Positions 8,401 through 17,320 of a stretch of 59,098 bases of DNA are shown one piece after another. The DNA is from Rhodobacterales bacterium HKCCE3408. Lineage in GTDB: Bacteria; Pseudomonadota; Alphaproteobacteria; Rhodobacterales; Rhodobacteraceae. The first letter of the stretch is position 1; every line of letters begins with the position of its first letter. A model generated the notes under the pieces. It was not told the origin of the DNA and did not search any database. It saw nothing but the letters and a program-made list of their open reading frames with translations. The position numbers and the translations under genes were made by a program. The stretch lies in the NCBI GenBank assembly GCA_015689705.1, contig WVSN01000018.1, positions 1 through 59,098 of the forward strand, written 5' to 3'.

Positions 8401-8906
8401 ACGACACCGCGCCGGAGGCGCATTTCCGGCACTCGGTCCTCCGCGAGATCATCCTCGAGCATGCGCTCATTGCCGACCTCCTGCGCCACTTCTGGCGCCG
8501 CGATATCTTCGACGTGGAAGTGCTGCGATCCGAGTTCGATGCGGGTGGCTACGATCTCGTGCTGAGCCGCGGGGCAATCACCCGGCACGTCCAACTGAAG
8601 GCAAAGAGGCTCTCCGGGCGCACGGCGAACTTCGCGATTGCCAGTCGGCTCGCGGCTCGGCCATCGGGCGCCGTTCTCTGCCTCGTGGTGGACGACGACC
8701 TTGAAATCGATCATTTCCTGCTGTTCGCGGGTCCGATCGGAAAGCCGTTACCGGAGATCGGGCACTTTCCGGTCGCGCGGCACACAAAGGGCAACGCGAC
8801 CGGCCAAAAATTCGAGCGGCCGGCGCTCCGACGCGTCCCGATACGTGAATTTCGTCGCCTCGAAACTTTGTCCGACGTCGCCGAGAGCCTGTTGGCGACC
8901 GAGTGA
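8397..8906 (+). CDS. Putative PD-(D/E)XK-fold protein coupled to pdhC
   Basis: A 169-residue protein starting at GTG 8397, which overlaps the pdhC stop (GTGA). Residues 41-70 look like the core of a PD-(D/E)XK nuclease fold: a strand ending in GGYDLVL (Asp53), a short turn, and a strand HVQLKAK (Gln66-x-Lys68). An N-terminal helix carries Glu17 and Glu21, either of which could be the fold's conserved Glu. This arrangement recalls restriction-endonuclease-like and DUF4365-type domains. No DNA-binding domain, methylase or helicase partner is nearby, so nuclease activity is unproven. Its ribosomal coupling to pdhC suggests co-expression. The family assignment is inference from motif spacing only. 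Confidence 0.6.
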   Translation: MNDTAPEAHFRHSVLREIILEHALIADLLRHFWRRDIFDVEVLRSEFDAGGYDLVLSRGAITRHVQLKAKRLSGRTANFAIASRLAARPSGAVLCLVVDDDLEIDHFLLFAGPIGKPLPEIGHFPVARHTKGNATGQKFERPALRRVPIREFRRLETLSDVAESLLATE

Positions 8907-8939
8907 CATGGGCCTAAGGCGAGTGACCCGGAACAGGGC

Positions 8940-9596
8940 TCAGCTCACCTGTTCCCTCGGGTCCATCATCCCCTCCTTCACGCCCCACCGGATCAGCAGC
9001 ACGTTGACCGGATAGGCGGCGATGAGGCCGCAGGTCAGCGACACGATCAGCGACGACCAGAACAGCGCGTCGCCCATGCCGGCGTTCCGGGCGAGCGTCA
9101 GGTCGACACCGATCGCCACGATCTCCATCACCGCGATGCTTGGCGTTTCGGACAGGACCGCGTCGCGCAGTGCGGTGCGCAGCGGCACGCCATCCTGCAT
9201 CAGCGGCCCGACCGTCAGGGCGTAGCCCGCGACATAGGCCAGCACGAATGTGATCGCCGCCGTCCAGAGATTGCCGAGGCTGAGCAGCCCGACCGCGATG
9301 ATGACGCCCACGATCTCGCCCATCCCGCAGCCGGAATAGCAGTGCGCGACGGACCGGAAGGCGCGCCGGGCGATAGAGTCGGTCGGGATCTCCTTGCGCC
9401 CGCAGGTCCAGTAGATCAGCAGGCCGAGCGGCCCGGAATAAAGGACGGTCAGCGCCCAGACGACCTTCATCAGCGGCATGAGTCCGCTGTTGCGCACGGC
9501 GAGATCGCGAAGAAGGACGATGAGGCTCGGGATCATGAGGGCTGCCCAGACCACGAGGAAGACCGGGCTGCCGACGATGTCACGCAGTGTTTCCAT
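8940..9596 (-). CDS. DUF4396 integral membrane protein
   Basis: The 218-residue protein has about six hydrophobic segments: near 12-30, 42-62, 94-114, 117-135, 155-170 and 178-205. A conserved-looking loop HCYSGCGMGE at about 85-94 and the C-terminal PVNVLLIRWGVKEGM are features I associate with the DUF4396 family, which has no established function. The Cys, His and Glu residues in that loop could bind a metal, but this is speculative. It is transcribed on the minus strand toward the end of the pdh operon, with 33 bases between the stops. Confidence 0.75.
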   Translation of the reverse strand: METLRDIVGSPVFLVVWAALMIPSLIVLLRDLAVRNSGLMPLMKVVWALTVLYSGPLGLLIYWTCGRKEIPTDSIARRAFRSVAHCYSGCGMGEIVGVIIAVGLLSLGNLWTAAITFVLAYVAGYALTVGPLMQDGVPLRTALRDAVLSETPSIAVMEIVAIGVDLTLARNAGMGDALFWSSLIVSLTCGLIAAYPVNVLLIRWGVKEGMMDPREQVS

Positions 9597-9636
9597 GTCC
9601 GCTCAACGATGTCGATCGCGGGCGGTTCCCGTCGTC

Positions 9637-10206
9637 TCAGCGCCGGAACGGCGACGGGCGCAGCCCTTCGGCCGCCGAGGCGCGGATGTCCTCGATGCGC
9701 TTTTCGCGCGTCGCGTCGGTCTTCGCCGTCTTGACCCATTCCAGCGCACCGCGCCGGATCGACCGGGGGAAGTCGTCCCAGACCGCTCGCAGCGGCCCGA
9801 GTGCGGCGGCGAGATCCTCGGGCACCTCGAGCCGCTCGACATCGTCGAGAAACGTCCACATCCCGTTGTCGCGCGCGATGTCGATCAGCGCCTCGCCCGC
9901 CGGGGTCATCCGGCCCTCGGCCCGCATCCGCTCCACGATCTCCTTGTTGACCGCCGACCATGCCGATTTCGGGTTCCGCGGGGCCACGCGGTGCTTCATC
10001 CGGTCGGCGTCCAGCGCCGCGACCTGCGCATCGACCCACCCCCAGCAGAGCAGCTCCTCGACCGCCTGGCCCCAGGACAGGTAGTCGGGATGGTGTTTCT
10101 TGTAGGTGGCCAGCCAGACGCCCTCGGACGTCTCGTGGTTCGCCTTCAGCCAGGCGCGCAGTTCGGCCCGGTCGCGGATGGTGACGGTCTCTTTCTCGGC
10201 GGCCAT
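9637..10206 (-). CDS. YdeI/OmpD-associated family protein
   Basis: The 189-residue protein has the family pattern: ELRAWLKANHETSEGVWL at the N-terminus, the signature YLSWGQAVEELLCWGWVD near residues 42-60, RNPKSAWSAVNKEIVERM, and a C-terminal helical segment with SIRRGALEWVKTAKTDATREKR. Members are small soluble proteins without a settled biochemical role, implicated in envelope stress in some bacteria. The ATG at 10206 has GGGAGG upstream and lies 13 bases beyond the polA stop, so it may be read through from polA. Confidence 0.85.
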   Translation of the reverse strand: MAAEKETVTIRDRAELRAWLKANHETSEGVWLATYKKHHPDYLSWGQAVEELLCWGWVDAQVAALDADRMKHRVAPRNPKSAWSAVNKEIVERMRAEGRMTPAGEALIDIARDNGMWTFLDDVERLEVPEDLAAALGPLRAVWDDFPRSIRRGALEWVKTAKTDATREKRIEDIRASAAEGLRPSPFRR

Positions 10207-10219
10207 CCGGGCGCCTCCC

Positions 10220-13021
10220 TCAATGCGCCTCCGCCCAGTTCGCCCCCTGCCCGGCATCGACGGTCAGCGGCACCGACAGCTTCATCGCGGGCTCGGTCGC
10301 GCCCTCCATGACCTCGCGGGCGCGGGCGATCAGATCGTCCGTGGCGCCCTCCTCGACCTCGAAGAGAAGCTCGTCATGGACCTGCAGCAGCATCTTCGCC
10401 GGAAGCCCCGCGATGGCATCGTCCATCCGGATCATCGCCCGGCGGATGATATCGGCGGCCGTGCCCTGGATCGGCGCGTTGATCGCCGCGCGATAGGCGA
10501 ACCCGGCGCGCGGCCCGCTGGCGTTGATCTCGGGCGTGTGAATGCGCCGCCCGAACAATGTTTCCACGTAACCCTTCGATTTCGCGAAGGTCTTCGTCTC
10601 GTCCATGTAATCCCGGATACCCGGGAAGCGCTCGAAATAGCGGTCGATGAAGCCTTGGGCATCGGCGCGGGGGATACGGAGGTTGCGGGCGAGGCCGAAG
10701 CCGGAGATCCCGTAGATCACGCCGAAATTGATCGCCTTGGCCTGGCGCCGGATCTCGGGCGTCATCTCCTCGAGCGGCACGTTGAACATCTCGGACGCCG
10801 TCGCCGCGTGGATGTCCTGGCCTTCGCGGAACGCCTGCTTTAGCGCCTCGATATCGGCGATATGGGCGAGAATGCGCAGCTCGATCTGCGAATAGTCGAG
10901 TGATACCAGAACCTTGCCCGGCTCGGCGATGAACGCTTCGCGAATGCGCCGCCCCTCTTCCGTCCGCACCGGGATGTTCTGCAGGTTCGGATCGGTCGAG
11001 GCGAGGCGGCCGGTATTCGCACCGGTCTGCACGTAGCTCGTATGCACCCGGCCGGTATCGGGGTGGATGTGGTCCTGCAGCGCGTCGGTATAGGTCGATT
11101 TCAGTTTCGACACCTGCCGCCAGTCCAGCACGCGGGCCGGGAGGTCATGGCCCTGCGCGGCAAGGTCCTCGAGCACGTCGGCCCCGGTCGCGTAGGCGCC
11201 GGTCTTGCCCTTCTTGCCGCCGTCCAGCCCCATGTTTTCGAACAGGATTTCGCCTAGCTGCTTGGGACTGCCGACATTGAAGTTTACACCGGCAAGTTCG
11301 TGGATCTCGGCCTCGAGCCCCGCCATCTTCTGCGCGAAAGCGGCAGACATGCGGCTGAGCACGTCGCGGTCGACCCTGATCCCCGCCATCTCCATCCGCT
11401 GCAGCACCGGAACCAGCGGGCGTTCGAGCGTTTCGTAGACCGTCGTCACCTTTTCGGAGACCAGCGCGGGGCGAAACTGCTCCCACAGGCGAAGTGTCAC
11501 GTCCGCATCTTCGGCGGCGTAGGGCGCGGCATCCTCGATCTTCACCTGGGCGAAGGTGATCTGCGACTTGCCCGACCCGATCAGCTCCTTGATCGGAATG
11601 GGGGTATGGCCGAGATACCGCTCGCTCAGCGTGTCCATGCCGTGGCCGTGGAGGCCCGAATGCAGCGCGTAGGACATCAGCATCGTGTCGTCGATCGGGG
11701 CGACCTCGATGCCGTAGCGGGACAGGATCTTGGTGTCGTATTTCGCGTTCTGGAACACCTTCAGGACGGCATCGTCCTCCAGCAGCGGCTTCACGATCTC
11801 CAGAACCGTGTCGAGCGGCAGCTGCCCTTCCGACAGCTCGCCCCCGCCGAACAGATCGGCATCGCCATCCACATGGCCGACCGGCACGTAGACGCCCTGC
11901 CCGGCCTCTGTGGACAGACACAGCCCGACCAGTCCCGCCCGCATCTCGTCGAGGCCGGTCGTCTCGGTATCCACAGCCACCACGCCGCGCTTGTGGGCTG
12001 CATCGACGATCTCTTGCAACCGGCTGAGATCGCGAACGATTTCATACTTATCCACAGCGAACGGCATCGGCGGCGGCGTGGCCGACTCCTCGCCGCCCGC
12101 CGTCACTTCAGGCTCGGGGATAGCCGGCGCCTCCACACCCATCGACTCGGCCACCCGGCGGGTCAGGGTGCGGAATTCCATGAGCGTGAGGAACTCCATC
12201 AGCGGCCCCTCTTCCGGCTCCTTCACCTCCAGCTCGTCGAGCGTGATGTCCATCGGCACCTTGTCGTCCAGCGTCACCAGCTGCTTCGACAGCCGGATCT
12301 GGTCGGCGAAGTCGATCAGGGTCTGCCGCCGCTTGGGCTGCTTGATCTCTTCGGCCCGCTCCAGAAGCGTTTCGAGGTCGCCGTATTCGTTGATGAGCAG
12401 CGCCGCCGTCTTGATCCCGATCCCCGGCGCACCCGGCACGTTGTCCACGGAATCCCCGGCCAGCGCCTGCACGTCGATCACCCGTTCCGGCCCGACGCCG
12501 AACTTCTCCTCGACGCCCTCCGCGTCGATCCGGCTGTTCTTCATCGCGTCGAACATCTCGACCCCGCCGCCGACGAGCTGCATCAGGTCCTTGTCGGACG
12601 AGATGATCGTGACCCGCCCGCCGGCCTCGCGCGCCTGGCGCGCCAGCGTCGCGATGATGTCGTCGGCTTCGTAATTCTCCATCTCCAGACAGGGCAGATT
12701 GAACGCCCGCGTCGCGTCGCGGGTCAGCGGGATCTGCGGCCGAAGATCTTCCGGCATCTCATCCCGGTTGGCCTTGTACTGGTCGTAGATGTCGTTGCGG
12801 AACGTGTGGCTGCCCTTGTCGAACACGACCGCGGCATGGGTCGGCGCGTGGTCGCCGTGATCCTTGATGATCTGGTTCCACAGCATGTTGCAGAAGCCCG
12901 CGACCGCCCCGATCGGCAGACCGTCCGACTTCCGAGTGAGCGGCGGCAATGCGTGATAGGCCCGGAAGATGAAGGCGGAGCCGTCCACGAGATGCAGGTG
13001 ATGTCCCTTGCCGAAGGCCAT
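10220..13021 (-). CDS. polA: DNA polymerase I
   Basis: The 933-residue enzyme contains all three PolA modules. Residues 1-300 are the 5' nuclease (HLVDGSAFIFRAYHA and the DKDLMQLV and GDSVDNVPG motifs). About 330-520 is the 3'-5' exonuclease with intact acidic motifs (VDTETTGL, NAKYDTKIL, YAAEDADVT), so proofreading is expected. The C-terminal 400 residues are the polymerase (LVSLDYSQIELR, the O-helix RRQAKAINFGVIYG, LLQVHDELLFEV). It fills gaps in repair and removes Okazaki primers. The start follows GAGGGAGGGGC and agrees with family length. Confidence 0.97.
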   Translation of the reverse strand: MAFGKGHHLHLVDGSAFIFRAYHALPPLTRKSDGLPIGAVAGFCNMLWNQIIKDHGDHAPTHAAVVFDKGSHTFRNDIYDQYKANRDEMPEDLRPQIPLTRDATRAFNLPCLEMENYEADDIIATLARQAREAGGRVTIISSDKDLMQLVGGGVEMFDAMKNSRIDAEGVEEKFGVGPERVIDVQALAGDSVDNVPGAPGIGIKTAALLINEYGDLETLLERAEEIKQPKRRQTLIDFADQIRLSKQLVTLDDKVPMDITLDELEVKEPEEGPLMEFLTLMEFRTLTRRVAESMGVEAPAIPEPEVTAGGEESATPPPMPFAVDKYEIVRDLSRLQEIVDAAHKRGVVAVDTETTGLDEMRAGLVGLCLSTEAGQGVYVPVGHVDGDADLFGGGELSEGQLPLDTVLEIVKPLLEDDAVLKVFQNAKYDTKILSRYGIEVAPIDDTMLMSYALHSGLHGHGMDTLSERYLGHTPIPIKELIGSGKSQITFAQVKIEDAAPYAAEDADVTLRLWEQFRPALVSEKVTTVYETLERPLVPVLQRMEMAGIRVDRDVLSRMSAAFAQKMAGLEAEIHELAGVNFNVGSPKQLGEILFENMGLDGGKKGKTGAYATGADVLEDLAAQGHDLPARVLDWRQVSKLKSTYTDALQDHIHPDTGRVHTSYVQTGANTGRLASTDPNLQNIPVRTEEGRRIREAFIAEPGKVLVSLDYSQIELRILAHIADIEALKQAFREGQDIHAATASEMFNVPLEEMTPEIRRQAKAINFGVIYGISGFGLARNLRIPRADAQGFIDRYFERFPGIRDYMDETKTFAKSKGYVETLFGRRIHTPEINASGPRAGFAYRAAINAPIQGTAADIIRRAMIRMDDAIAGLPAKMLLQVHDELLFEVEEGATDDLIARAREVMEGATEPAMKLSVPLTVDAGQGANWAEAH

Positions 13022-13091
13022 GCGTGCCCCTCCCTCTACGGGACCTTGCTAGCCCCTGGGCCGCGCCCGGTCCAGCCGGCCGGCCCGGGCC

Positions 13092-13274
13092 TCACCGCGC
13101 GGATTTCGCGAAATCCTCGTGGATGTACTTCTTGTCGCAATAGCCGCATTCGACCCATCCGCGATCGTGCGGGATCGACAGCCAGACGCGCGGATGGCCC
13201 AACGCGCCGTCGCCGCCGTCGCAGGATACGCGCCAGGCGCTCACGACTTCGGTTTCGGGGGCGTCCTGCGTCAT
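13092..13274 (-). CDS. Zinc-finger domain protein (zf-CHCC, NDUFS6-like)
   Basis: A 60-residue protein with Cys19, His27, Cys43 and Cys46 in the pattern VSCDGGD...GHPRVWL...ECGYCDKKY, the CHCC zinc-binding arrangement found in small bacterial proteins related to the complex I accessory subunit NDUFS6. The start at 13274 is preferred because GGAGAC precedes it; the frame stays open further upstream. It is divergent from the ABC ATPase and 70 bases downstream of the polA start. Its precise role is unknown; a part in complex I assembly or respiration is family inference. Confidence 0.8.
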   Translation of the reverse strand: MTQDAPETEVVSAWRVSCDGGDGALGHPRVWLSIPHDRGWVECGYCDKKYIHEDFAKSAR

Positions 13275-13372
13275 CGTCGGTCTCCGGTTGCCGCGCCGCC
13301 GCCGGCGGCTTAGGTCAGGGCCCATATTGCAGGTTGGATGCGCCCGGGCAAGCCCGGCACGAAGGAGACAGG

Positions 13373-14293
13373 ATGCCCGAATCCGCGATCATGATCGAGA
13401 ATCTGCGCAAGACCTATGCCGGTCAGGGCGGCAAGCCGAAGGAGGCGCTGAAAGGCATCGACCTCGACGTGCCGGCCGGCTCGATCTTCGGGCTTCTCGG
13501 GCCGAACGGCGCGGGAAAGTCCACGCTGATCAACATCCTCGCCGGTCTGGTCATCAAGACCTCGGGCAAGGTCAAGATCTGGGGCTTCGACCAGGACGTG
13601 AACCCGCGCCAGTCGCGCGCGGCCATCGGCGTCATGCCGCAGGAGCCGAACATGGACCCGTTCTTCACCCCGCGCGGCGCGCTCGAGGTGCAGGCGGGGC
13701 TGTACGGCGTGCCGAAATCACAACGGCGCACGGACGAGATCCTGGAGATGATCGGCCTGACCGAACAGGCCGAGGCCTATGCCCGCACGCTGTCCGGCGG
13801 GATGCGGCGGCGGCTTCTGCTCGGCAAGGCTCTGGTCCACCGGCCCCAGGTTCTCGTCCTCGACGAGCCGACGGCAGGCGTCGATATCGAGCTCCGGCAG
13901 ATGCTCTGGAACAATGTCCGGCGGCTGAACGAAGACGGGATGACGATCATCCTCACCACGCATTACCTCGAGGAGGCGCAGGAGATGTGCGACGAGATCG
14001 CCATCATCCATCGCGGCGAGAAGATCGTGCAGGACAAGACCTCCGCCCTGCTCGGCCGGCTCGACGGCAAGACGCTGGTCATCACCACGGATGGCAAGGG
14101 CGACTGCCCGCCGCCCGAGGGCGTGACGCTGGACCGCCGGCCCGACGGCGCACTGGCCTTCAGCTACAAGCCGTCCGAGACCTCTGCCGGGGCCATTCTA
14201 TCGGCCGTCCATGCAGCCGGTCTGAACGTCCGCGACGTCAAGACCGAGGAGCCGGATCTCGAGGATGTGTTCCTGTCGCTGACCGGTTCCTGA
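13373..14293 (+). CDS. ABC transporter ATP-binding protein (multidrug/ABC-2 type)
   Basis: The 306-residue ATPase has Walker [10 protein letters not shown] at about 43-51, the Q-loop VMPQEPN, signature [15 protein letters not shown], Walker [13 protein letters not shown] and the H-loop [10 protein letters not shown]-terminal 80-residue domain follows ([14 protein letters not shown]...), as in DrrA/CcmA-like exporters. AAGGAGACAGG precedes the ATG at 13373; the very long frame upstream is a shadow of polA. No permease gene is adjacent, so the partner membrane subunit must be elsewhere. The substrate is unknown. Confidence 0.88.
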   Translation: MPESAIMIENLRKTYAGQGGKPKEALKGIDLDVPAGSIFGLLGPNGAGKSTLINILAGLVIKTSGKVKIWGFDQDVNPRQSRAAIGVMPQEPNMDPFFTPRGALEVQAGLYGVPKSQRRTDEILEMIGLTEQAEAYARTLSGGMRRRLLLGKALVHRPQVLVLDEPTAGVDIELRQMLWNNVRRLNEDGMTIILTTHYLEEAQEMCDEIAIIHRGEKIVQDKTSALLGRLDGKTLVITTDGKGDCPPPEGVTLDRRPDGALAFSYKPSETSAGAILSAVHAAGLNVRDVKTEEPDLEDVFLSLTGS

Positions 14294-14336
14294 AAAATTT
14301 GAAATTCATTTGATCCGGACAAGCGTCCGCCGCGTA

Positions 14337-14609
14337 TCACCCTCGGTCTTTGCGGGACTTGGGAGGGGACTGGTGGACATCACGTCGATCGACATATCGC
14401 GCGCGCTGCTCGAGCGTCTGCGCGACTTCGGAGAGGATGGTGCCGAGCGCCTCTTTGACGGCGTTCGCCTTGAGGTCCGCGAACGTGCCGTAGCGGGCCC
14501 CGCATCCGCGGCAGGCGACGACGGACTTGTCGGTCGGATCGTCCTCAACACGGAGGACGGAACCGCCACAATCCTTACAGTGGAATTTGACGCGGATTAG
14601 GTCCGGCAC
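14337..14609 (-). CDS. Small zinc-ribbon protein
   Basis: A 90-residue protein starting at GTG 14609 (GAAGGTG nearby as ribosome site). It begins RVKFHCKDCGGSVLRVED and contains VVACRGCGARYGTFADLK, giving two CxxC pairs at about residues 11-14 and 33-36 that form a classic zinc ribbon. The rest is a helix (VKEALGTILSEVAQTL) and a basic tail ending SRKDRG. An overlapping plus-strand frame at 14310-14600 is less convincing because it lacks any domain. Function is unknown; RNA or DNA binding would be a reasonable guess. Confidence 0.72.
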   Translation of the reverse strand: MPDLIRVKFHCKDCGGSVLRVEDDPTDKSVVACRGCGARYGTFADLKANAVKEALGTILSEVAQTLEQRARYVDRRDVHQSPPKSRKDRG

Positions 14610-14773
14610 GGCACGGCACCTTCATTGTTCACAACACATAGATGGGGATCGCATACCCGTCCCTGCAAGGCTCGGGCCGAATCATTCGTGATAACGCCGC
14701 GGCAGAAATCCCGGATTTTGTTGGGTTTTTCCCGTAGCACGCGATCCGGTAAGCCATCGCACAACCCAAGGCT

Positions 14774-16348
14774 TCAGTCAGCGAACAGATGCGGCGTCTT
14801 TGCCAGCGTCTCGGCCGCGCACTGCTCCAGCCCGAAAAGTTCCGACAGGATTGCGGTGTTCGCCGCCTCCTCGCCTTCGGTCAGGCGCATGTGGTGGGGA
14901 AACTTCGCCTCCCGGATCCGCTCGGACTGGTAAGCGAATTCGTGGCGCAGGGTCGGCAGCAGCCGCTCCATCACCTCGCCGGGCGTATCGGCCGTGGCCA
15001 GCCCCACCCGCTCGGCATGGCCGATCAGGTAGGGATCGTCGATCCGGCAGTCGATCTCCACGATCGTCGCCTCGGCCCGGTCCGAGGTGAAATCGCGCAT
15101 CAGGTCGAGGTTGTCCGGGTCGAGGCAGATCATCAGCCGCTCGGTCTCGTAATAGTCGAACAGCATCCGCATCAGCGCCCGGCGATGGCGGTTGCGTTTT
15201 TCCAGCGTCCGCTCGATGCCGCCAAGATCGGGCAGAGCGCAGCCGGCCTCGTCGAACAGGTATTCGATCCCCTGGATGCCGGTCGCCGCGCTTGCCGCGT
15301 GCAGCAGGCGCTTGGCGACGTGCCATTTCTTGCAGACCAGCATGATCAGTTCGCGGTCGCGGCCCAGCGTCGCCTCGCGTTCCCAGAACCGGTGCGCAAA
15401 CCGCTGGCCGATGCGCCCCCGCCCGGTGAGGAAGCTGTAAAGCTTCTGCCCGTCGCCCGAGATCGCGAAATCCGTCCGGTCGCTGTCCCAGAGCGATCCG
15501 AGCCGCGCCTTCAGCGTCTCGGCCTCGGGGCTGATCTTGCGCGCGAACAGCGCCTCCTGCGTCAGCAGCAGATCGTAGTGGTCGTTGTAGAACGTGACCG
15601 GCATCCCGTAATCCGAGAACAGTTTGAACGTCGGAGAGCGGCACTCGATCTCGGCGGCGGGAACGAGATGGCGCACCAGCGTCTGGAAGAACGTCTCGTC
15701 CGGGATCCACGTCGTGCGGAAGAAGCGGACAACGTCCGGCCGCTGACGCATGAAGTCCATGATCGCCTCGACAGTGCGGCGGCGCAGGCACCACCACTGG
15801 CTGCCGATCATCACCTCGATATCCTCGGGGATCGCGCGTTCGAGCCCGAACCGCCGCTGCAGGTCCATCGAGCCGTAGAACAGCCGGTGGGATTTCCGTT
15901 CGTTGAACAGGTGCCGGTAGATCAGCCGTTCCCGCTTGAGACCCGTCTTGATCCAGTCGGAGGTGAAGAAATCGAAGCTTTCGACGAAATCACGATCGCC
16001 GGGGTCGAGCAGCCGGTCGGCCCAGGCCGAGGACTTGATCGGCATGCAGTCGCCCGACAGCGTGAAGAAATGCGTGGCGTCGGGAAACGCCGCCAGCGCC
16101 GCCTCGACCGCGTTCAGCGTCCCCTGCACGAGGCTCCATTCGCCCCATCCGCAGCGCACGCGGCGGGCCGCGAAGACCACGCCGGGCAGCCCCGACAGTT
16201 CGGAGACCATGCGCGCGTAATCGGCCGAGGGCGAACGCGCGTCGTAATGGATGGCGACGGTGGCCCCGCCCGCGATCAGCCGCCGGGCCTGCGCGATGAT
16301 GGCGTCAGGATCCTTGTGGCAAAGCAGGATGAAGGCGATCTGTGCCAT
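14774..16348 (-). CDS. Core-2/I-branching (GT14-like) glycosyltransferase with C-terminal extension
   Basis: The 524-residue protein has an N-terminal GT14-type glycosyltransferase domain of about 290 residues: AFILLCHKDPDAI at the start, HYDARS, FFTLSGDCMPIKS, IGSQWWCLRRRTVEAI and TWIPDETFFQTLVR, all typical of beta-N-acetylglucosaminyl- or xylosyl-transferase-like enzymes. The C-terminal 230 residues, with LCLDP-like and DCRIDDPYLIGHAE segments, form an extra domain that I recall from Rhodobacterales annotations as DUF5928. It probably modifies a surface glycan. It is divergently transcribed from a sulfotransferase gene, which suggests a shared substrate (inference). Confidence 0.82.
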   Translation of the reverse strand: MAQIAFILLCHKDPDAIIAQARRLIAGGATVAIHYDARSPSADYARMVSELSGLPGVVFAARRVRCGWGEWSLVQGTLNAVEAALAAFPDATHFFTLSGDCMPIKSSAWADRLLDPGDRDFVESFDFFTSDWIKTGLKRERLIYRHLFNERKSHRLFYGSMDLQRRFGLERAIPEDIEVMIGSQWWCLRRRTVEAIMDFMRQRPDVVRFFRTTWIPDETFFQTLVRHLVPAAEIECRSPTFKLFSDYGMPVTFYNDHYDLLLTQEALFARKISPEAETLKARLGSLWDSDRTDFAISGDGQKLYSFLTGRGRIGQRFAHRFWEREATLGRDRELIMLVCKKWHVAKRLLHAASAATGIQGIEYLFDEAGCALPDLGGIERTLEKRNRHRRALMRMLFDYYETERLMICLDPDNLDLMRDFTSDRAEATIVEIDCRIDDPYLIGHAERVGLATADTPGEVMERLLPTLRHEFAYQSERIREAKFPHHMRLTEGEEAANTAILSELFGLEQCAAETLAKTPHLFAD

Positions 16349-16481
16349 GCGCGATACAATGCGCCCCAGACTTTTTTCATTGTTGCCGTACTCTTAGCCG
16401 ACGGGCGTTGAAGATACATCAATTCTTTGCTTTCCTCTCGCAAAACCGGCGGAGCCGGGCCGTCAGGCAAGGAAGCAGGCA

Positions 16482-17300
16482 ATGGGATTCCCCGGCACCT
16501 GGATGACGTCGAGCGAGAGCATGGTCTACCGCGTGGTGCCGAAATGCGCCTGCTCCACCATCGGCCAGATCATGTACTACGCCGATAACGGCGAGTTCTT
16601 CGACGGCGACATCCACGACGCGACCGAAGGCATGCACAAATGGGCCTTCGAGGGCAGCCAGGCCCGGATCGAGGCCAATGTCCGCGGCCACGAAAGCTTT
16701 TCCTTCACCTGCGTGCGCAACCCCTACACCCGAATCCTGTCGAGCTTTTTCGACAAGATCTGCGGCATCCAGCGCAACGGGAAACGCTATCGCGGCAACC
16801 TCGTGCCGATGCTGATCCAAAAATACGGAATCGAGGTCGGCGGGCCCGACGGCAAGGAACCGTTCGACCAGATCAAGAGCTTCCGGCGCTTCCTGCTGTT
16901 CGCCCGCGACACGATCCGCTGGCGCCGCCCGATGGAACCCGACATCCACTGGTCGGCCATGTCGGGCCATATCTCCACCTTCATCGTGAACGGCGGCCGC
17001 TACGATCACATCTTCTGGACCGAGGCCTTCGACGAGGGGATGCAGGCCGTGCTCGACCGGACCGAACAGGCGCATCCGATTTCCCTGAAGGACGTGCCGC
17101 GCTTCAACGAAAGCTCCGGCCACGGGCCCAAGCGCGAGCATCCGGTCGAGGAGTATTTCGACGACCTGTCGATGCACCTCGTCTACGAGATCTACAAACC
17201 GGATTTCGAGCTTTTCCGCTACGATTTCGAGAACCCGGCCAACAAGATGCCGACTGGCGAGATCGACCTGGAAGAGGTTCACGCCAAACTCGGCGACTGA
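16482..17300 (+). CDS. Sulfotransferase family protein
   Basis: A 272-residue cytosolic sulfotransferase of the family 2 type. The PAPS 5'-phosphosulfate loop is VPKCACSTI at 19-27 and the 3'-phosphate-binding motif is RNPYTRILSSF at 79-89. Later parts (HISTFIVNG, YDHIFWTEAFDEGM, RFNESSGHG) match bacterial carbohydrate sulfotransferases. It transfers sulfate from PAPS to a hydroxyl, probably on a sugar. The ATG follows AAGGAAGCAGGCA. It is divergent from the GT14-like glycosyltransferase with a 133-bp shared control region, so the pair may build a sulfated surface polysaccharide (inference). Confidence 0.88.
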   Translation: MGFPGTWMTSSESMVYRVVPKCACSTIGQIMYYADNGEFFDGDIHDATEGMHKWAFEGSQARIEANVRGHESFSFTCVRNPYTRILSSFFDKICGIQRNGKRYRGNLVPMLIQKYGIEVGGPDGKEPFDQIKSFRRFLLFARDTIRWRRPMEPDIHWSAMSGHISTFIVNGGRYDHIFWTEAFDEGMQAVLDRTEQAHPISLKDVPRFNESSGHGPKREHPVEEYFDDLSMHLVYEIYKPDFELFRYDFENPANKMPTGEIDLEEVHAKLGD

Positions 17301-17320
17301 CGCGCCGGCCCCGGTCGCGG

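Noticed and set aside
11300-13372. Plus-strand frame of about 690 codons ahead of the ABC ATPase
   Set aside because: It is antisense to polA, with Arg/His/Pro-rich composition typical of GC-rich shadows. The ATPase starts at 13373 with its own ribosome site.
14310-14600. 96-codon plus-strand ORF opposite the zinc ribbon
   Set aside because: No domain is visible, and the minus-strand frame has two CxxC pairs and a better start context.
14610-14773. Possible tRNA or small RNA in the gap
   Set aside because: No cloverleaf arms, T-loop consensus or terminator could be found by eye.
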